Shown here in pieces: positions 61,361 through 64,000 of a DNA stretch of 64,000 nucleotides. The DNA comes from DAHUXN01 sp963811805 (GTDB lineage Bacteria > Acidobacteriota > Terriglobia > Acidiferrales > UBA7541). The position numbers and the translations under genes are program-made. How positions within the stretch are numbered: the stretch's first letter is position 1; each line of letters opens with the position of its first letter. The notes beneath the pieces were generated by a model. That model searched no databases, was not told where the DNA came from, and saw only the letters and a list, made by a program, of their open reading frames with translations. The stretch spans positions 3,286,001 through 3,350,000 of the forward strand of contig CAWESU010000001.1 in assembly GCA_963811805.1 (NCBI GenBank). The letters run 5' to 3'.

Positions 61361-62347
61361 CTACCAGCCGAGGACGTAGGCGAAGACGAGGGGCGCGACG
61401 ATGGTCGCGTCGGACTCGATGATAAATCGCGGAGTGTCAACGCCGAGCTTTCCCCAGGTGATTTTTTCGTTGGGAACCGCGCCGGAATAGGAACCGTAGC
61501 TGGTTGTGGAGTCGCTGATCTGGCAGAAGTAGCCCCAGAGGGGGATATTGCGGCGCTTCAGGTCCTGATGCAGCATGGGCACGACGCAGATGGGAAAATC
61601 GCCAGCGATCCCTCCGCCAATCTGAAAGAAGCCGAGCGAAGATTTGGCGGCCGTTTCCGTGTACCAGCGCGCGAGTTCGATCATGTATTCCACGCCGCTC
61701 CGGATTGTGGTCACGTTCTTCACATTTCCGCGAATGACTTGAGCGGCATACATATTGCCGAGTGTCGAATCCTCCCAGCCCGGAACGAAGAGCGGAAGGT
61801 TTTTCTCCGCCGCGGCGGCCATCCAAGAGTCTTTGGGATCGATTTCATGGAATTGCTGGAGTTTGCAGGCGCGTAGAAGCTTGTAAAGAAATTCGTGTGG
61901 GAAGAAACGCTGAGCGCTGCGGTCAGCCTCGCACCAATCCTCCACTACCAAGCGCTCGATGCGGCGCATGGCTTCTTCTTCGGGGATGCAGGTGTCGGTT
62001 ACACGATTCAGATTGTGGCTTAGAAGCTCGGCTTCCTGGAGGGGCGTGAGGTGCCGATAGTGGGGAACTCGCTTGTAATGATTGTGAGCGACGAGATTGT
62101 ATAGGTCTTCTTCGAGATTGGCGCCGGTGCAGCAGATGCCGTGCACTTTGTCCTGGCGAATCATTTCGGCGAGAGAAAGGCCAAGTTCTGCGGTACTCAT
62201 CGCGCCCGCCAGAGTCACGAGCATTTTCCCGCCGTCGGCAAGATGTTGCGTGTAGGCCTCGGCGGCGTCGATGACCACGGCGGCATTGAAGTGGCGATAG
62301 TGATGTTTCAAAAAAGACTTGATCGGAGTAGCGCCGGAAGAACTCAT
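61361..62347 (-). CDS. Deoxyhypusine synthase-like protein
   Basis: A 328-residue NAD-dependent enzyme of the deoxyhypusine synthase superfamily. Start ATG 62347 has AAAGGAG five bases before it. Motifs: AAEAYTQHLADGGKMLVTLA, GLSLAEMIRQDKVHGICCTG with the NAD-binding turn, LPLFVPGWEDSTLGNMYAAQ, FFQIGGGIAGDFPICVVPML, and the lysine region EKITWGKLG (K300), equivalent to the butylamine-accepting lysine. Bacteria lack eIF5A, and bacterial homologues make homospermidine or related polyamines; that role is inferred here. No other polyamine gene is adjacent. Confidence 0.85.
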   Translation of the reverse strand: MSSSGATPIKSFLKHHYRHFNAAVVIDAAEAYTQHLADGGKMLVTLAGAMSTAELGLSLAEMIRQDKVHGICCTGANLEEDLYNLVAHNHYKRVPHYRHLTPLQEAELLSHNLNRVTDTCIPEEEAMRRIERLVVEDWCEADRSAQRFFPHEFLYKLLRACKLQQFHEIDPKDSWMAAAAEKNLPLFVPGWEDSTLGNMYAAQVIRGNVKNVTTIRSGVEYMIELARWYTETAAKSSLGFFQIGGGIAGDFPICVVPMLHQDLKRRNIPLWGYFCQISDSTTSYGSYSGAVPNEKITWGKLGVDTPRFIIESDATIVAPLVFAYVLGW

Positions 62348-62589
62348 GAAGCTCCTTTCCAAAGCGAATTGAAAAACACCCTCGCGAGCGGAGCAACAGC
62401 CGAAGGTGTTCGCTTAGAAGTAGCTTGCGGTGTAGCTCAAAACTCGAAAAAGAGTATGCGCTGAGCGGTGAACTTCAGTCGTGTGTATGGCATCAGCCTT
62501 CACGGAAGAAGAAGTATCACAAGGAGCGAGAAAATTCCTAATGTATTCGCGCTGTCAAATTCAAGAGTCTGTTTGCGGAAAAGAAAAGA
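62348..62589. other. Leader region of the deoxyhypusine-synthase-like gene
   Basis: About 240 bases with no gene I can support; the open frames on the plus strand here lack protein-like composition. It should hold the promoter of the minus-strand gene; I cannot point to a clear one. Confidence 0.35.
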
Positions 62590-62618
62590 CGCTCCGAAAA
62601 ACGAACGGAGCGCCTTTT
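62585..62618. terminator. Bidirectional hairpin between groEL and the next gene
   Basis: CGCTCCG (62590-62596) and CGGAGCG (62606-62612), loop of 9 bases, extended by AAAAG and CTTTT outside one mismatch. T-runs exist on both strands. Confidence 0.6.
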
Positions 62619-62640
62619 GCGAGTCGCAACTGGCAAAAGC

Positions 62641-62701
62641 AACAGCAGATTCCTCGTCACCATCCGCGCGAGAGGCGTGCGCGGCTGAGCTCGGAATGAC
62701 A
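62641..62701. repeat. REP-like element, copy 1
   Basis: Starts AACAGCAGATTCCTCG (62641-62656) and ends CTCGGAATGACA (62690-62701), with a stem-forming GC-rich middle. The same start and end frame copy 2 at 62761-62808. It resembles a class of dispersed intergenic repeats (GATTCCTCG...CGGAATGACA) seen in many bacterial genomes. Confidence 0.65.
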
Positions 62702-62719
62702 AGTACGAAGTGATGCAAG

Positions 62720-62754
62720 AAAAAAGGCGTCCCGAGTGAATCGGGACGCCTTTT
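62720..62754 (-). terminator. Rho-independent terminator of groEL
   Basis: Perfect 10-bp stem GGCGTCCCGA (62726-62735) and TCGGGACGCC (62741-62750), loop GTGAA, followed on the minus strand by TTTTTTCTT and on the plus strand by TTTTGATT. It lies 66 bases after the groEL stop. Confidence 0.9.
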
Positions 62755-62760
62755 GATTCG

Positions 62761-62808
62761 AACAGCAGATTCCTCGGACCGGCTAAAGACGCCGGCCTCG
62801 GAATGACA
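62761..62808. repeat. REP-like element, copy 2
   Basis: Shares the 16-base start AACAGCAGATTCCTCG and the 12-base end CTCGGAATGACA with copy 1, but the middle is shorter and different (GGACCGGC...GCCGGCC). It lies between the groEL stop and its terminator, so it is transcribed with groEL. Confidence 0.65.
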
Positions 62809-62819
62809 GGCGACGTGGT

Positions 62820-64000
62820 TTAGTACATGCCGCCCATGCCACCGCCTCCGCCGCCAGGACCGCCAGCGCCAACGGCCTTCTTGTCGTCTTCCTTGATGTC
62901 GGCCACCAGAGCTTCGGTGGTGAGCATCAGGGCCGCGATGGAAGCGGCGTTCTGAAGAGCGAGACGGGTGACCTTGGCCGGATCGATGACGCCAGCCTTG
63001 ACCATGTCGCCGTACTCGCCGGTGTCGGCGTTGAAGCCGTAGTTGTCGTTCTCGTTGTCGCGAACTTTGCCGACGACGACTGCGCCTTCTTCGCCGGCGT
63101 TGTGCGCGATTTGCCGCATGGGCTCTTCGAGGGCGCGCTTGACGATGTTGACGCCAATTTCCTCGTCGCCGCTGACCTTGAGTTTCGCGAGCGCCGGAAT
63201 GCAGCGCAGCAGAGCCGTGCCGCCGCCGGGGACAATGCCTTCCTCGACCGCAGCGCGGGTGGCGTGCATGGCATCTTCGATGCGAGCCTTCTTTTCCTTC
63301 AGCTCGATCTCGGTTGCCGCGCCGGCCTTGATGACCGCAACTCCGCCGACGAGCTTGGCGAGACGCTCCTGGAGCTTCTCTTTGTCGTAGTCGGAGGTGG
63401 TGGTATCGATTTGCGAGCGGATCTGCTTGACGCGGCCTTCGATTTCGCTAGGCTTGCCGCCACCTTCGACGATGGTGGTGTTGTCCTTGTCGATGGTGAT
63501 TTTCTTGGCGCGGCCGAGATCCTCGACCTTGACGTTTTCGAGCTTGATGCCGAGGTCTTCGGTGATGGCCTTGCCGCCGGTAAGCGTGGCGATATCTTCG
63601 AGCATGGCCTTGCGGCGGTCGCCGAAGCCCGGGGCCTTGACGGCAGCGCACTGCAGCGTGCCGCGGAGCTTATTGACGACCAGAGTGGCAAGGGCTTCGC
63701 CTTCGACGTCTTCCGCAACGATCAAGAGCGGCTTGCCCATCTTGGCGAATTGCTCGAGAAGGGGAAGCAGGTCCTTCATGGAGCTGATTTTCTTTTCGTG
63801 GATGAGAATGCGGGCGTCTTCGAGCACGCATTCCATGCGTTCGGGATCGGTGACGAAGTAAGGCGAGAGGTAGCCGCGGTCGAACTGCATGCCTTCGACC
63901 ACTTCGAGCGTGGTTTCCATCGTGCGGGATTCCTCGACGGTGATCACGCCATCCTTGCCGACTTTCTTCATCGCTTCGGCAATGATGTTGCCGATCTGCT
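62820..64000 (-). CDS. groEL: Chaperonin GroEL, C-terminal part (cut by window edge)
   Basis: The gene enters from the right edge; about 393 codons are inside. Recognisable parts: VGKDGVITVEESRTMETTLE, GMQFDRGYLSPYFVTDPERM, EDVEGEALATLVVNKLRGTL, CAAVKAPGFGDRRKAMLEDI, DATRAAVEEG-type segment (MHATRAAVEEGIVPGGGTAL), and the C-terminal Gly/Met tail GGPGGGGGGMGGMY, typical of functional GroEL. It folds newly made proteins in the cytoplasm with GroES, which is not in the window. A strong terminator follows. Confidence 0.97.
   Translation of the reverse strand, partial: QIGNIIAEAMKKVGKDGVITVEESRTMETTLEVVEGMQFDRGYLSPYFVTDPERMECVLEDARILIHEKKISSMKDLLPLLEQFAKMGKPLLIVAEDVEGEALATLVVNKLRGTLQCAAVKAPGFGDRRKAMLEDIATLTGGKAITEDLGIKLENVKVEDLGRAKKITIDKDNTTIVEGGGKPSEIEGRVKQIRSQIDTTTSDYDKEKLQERLAKLVGGVAVIKAGAATEIELKEKKARIEDAMHATRAAVEEGIVPGGGTALLRCIPALAKLKVSGDEEIGVNIVKRALEEPMRQIAHNAGEEGAVVVGKVRDNENDNYGFNADTGEYGDMVKAGVIDPAKVTRLALQNAASIAALMLTTEALVADIKEDDKKAVGAGGPGGGGGGMGGMY

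Noticed and set aside
62468..62713. An 81-codon plus-strand open frame downstream of groEL
   Set aside because: It runs through a terminator hairpin and a REP-like element and has no protein-like pattern.

Overview
The window looks like one piece of a GC-rich Acidobacteriota (Terriglobia-type) chromosome. I infer this from the family mix, not from a search: an acidobacterial-type duplicated orphan permease (ADOP), two PEP-CTERM exported proteins, an EgtB/EgtD pair, many exported peptidases (S53, M61, M14, M16), SIMPL, YceI and TPR proteins, and a one-piece tmRNA with tag ANTQLALAA. No plasmid or phage backbone is visible. The window cuts a dedA gene at its left edge and groEL at its right edge.

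Layout. 1-6.8 kb: partial dedA, two small unknown genes, ergothioneine genes egtB-egtD, and a minus-strand operon amidase - GerMN protein - rph - rdgB. 7-9.2 kb: two PEP-CTERM genes that share a near-identical terminator hairpin and have candidate sigma-54 sites. 9.2-13.4 kb: sedolisin, SIMPL, PilZ, a Rieske protein and a small exported protein. 13.5-13.9 kb: ssrA. 14-24 kb: thioesterase, amidohydrolase, acetyltransferase, M61 peptidase, lytic transglycosylase, aminotransferase, and an exported-protein gene broken by an in-frame stop. 24-30.7 kb: beta-CASP nuclease, PagL-like protein, M14 peptidase, aspartoacylase-like protein, YceI. 30.76-31.15 kb: tRNA-Ala followed by a tiny GIY-YIG nuclease gene and then a 33-bp copy of the tRNA 3' end. 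31.4-43.6 kb: ECF sigma/anti-sigma pair with an ECF-type promoter, TPR proteins, rnc, lepB, AsmA-like protein, ADOP permease. 43.7-53.6 kb: orphan barstar, uvrB, glycosyltransferase, DUF2520 protein, paired M16 peptidases, ComEA-like protein, ribBA. 60-64 kb: YXWGXW-type protein, deoxyhypusine-synthase-like protein, groEL.

The accessory region is 53.6-60.1 kb. It holds a complete IS1595-family element (53853-55893) with 8-bp target duplications that carries a DinD-family passenger gene. Next to it is a large RloC/PrrC-like ATPase with a CxxC zinc-hook motif, a candidate tRNA-targeting defence protein. A complete IS256-family element (58632-60062, 9-bp target duplications) has landed two codons before the native stop of that gene.

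The three observations I rate highest are the tRNA-Ala/GIY-YIG cassette, the IS1595 element carrying dinD, and the zinc-hook ATPase whose end was rewritten by the IS256 insertion.
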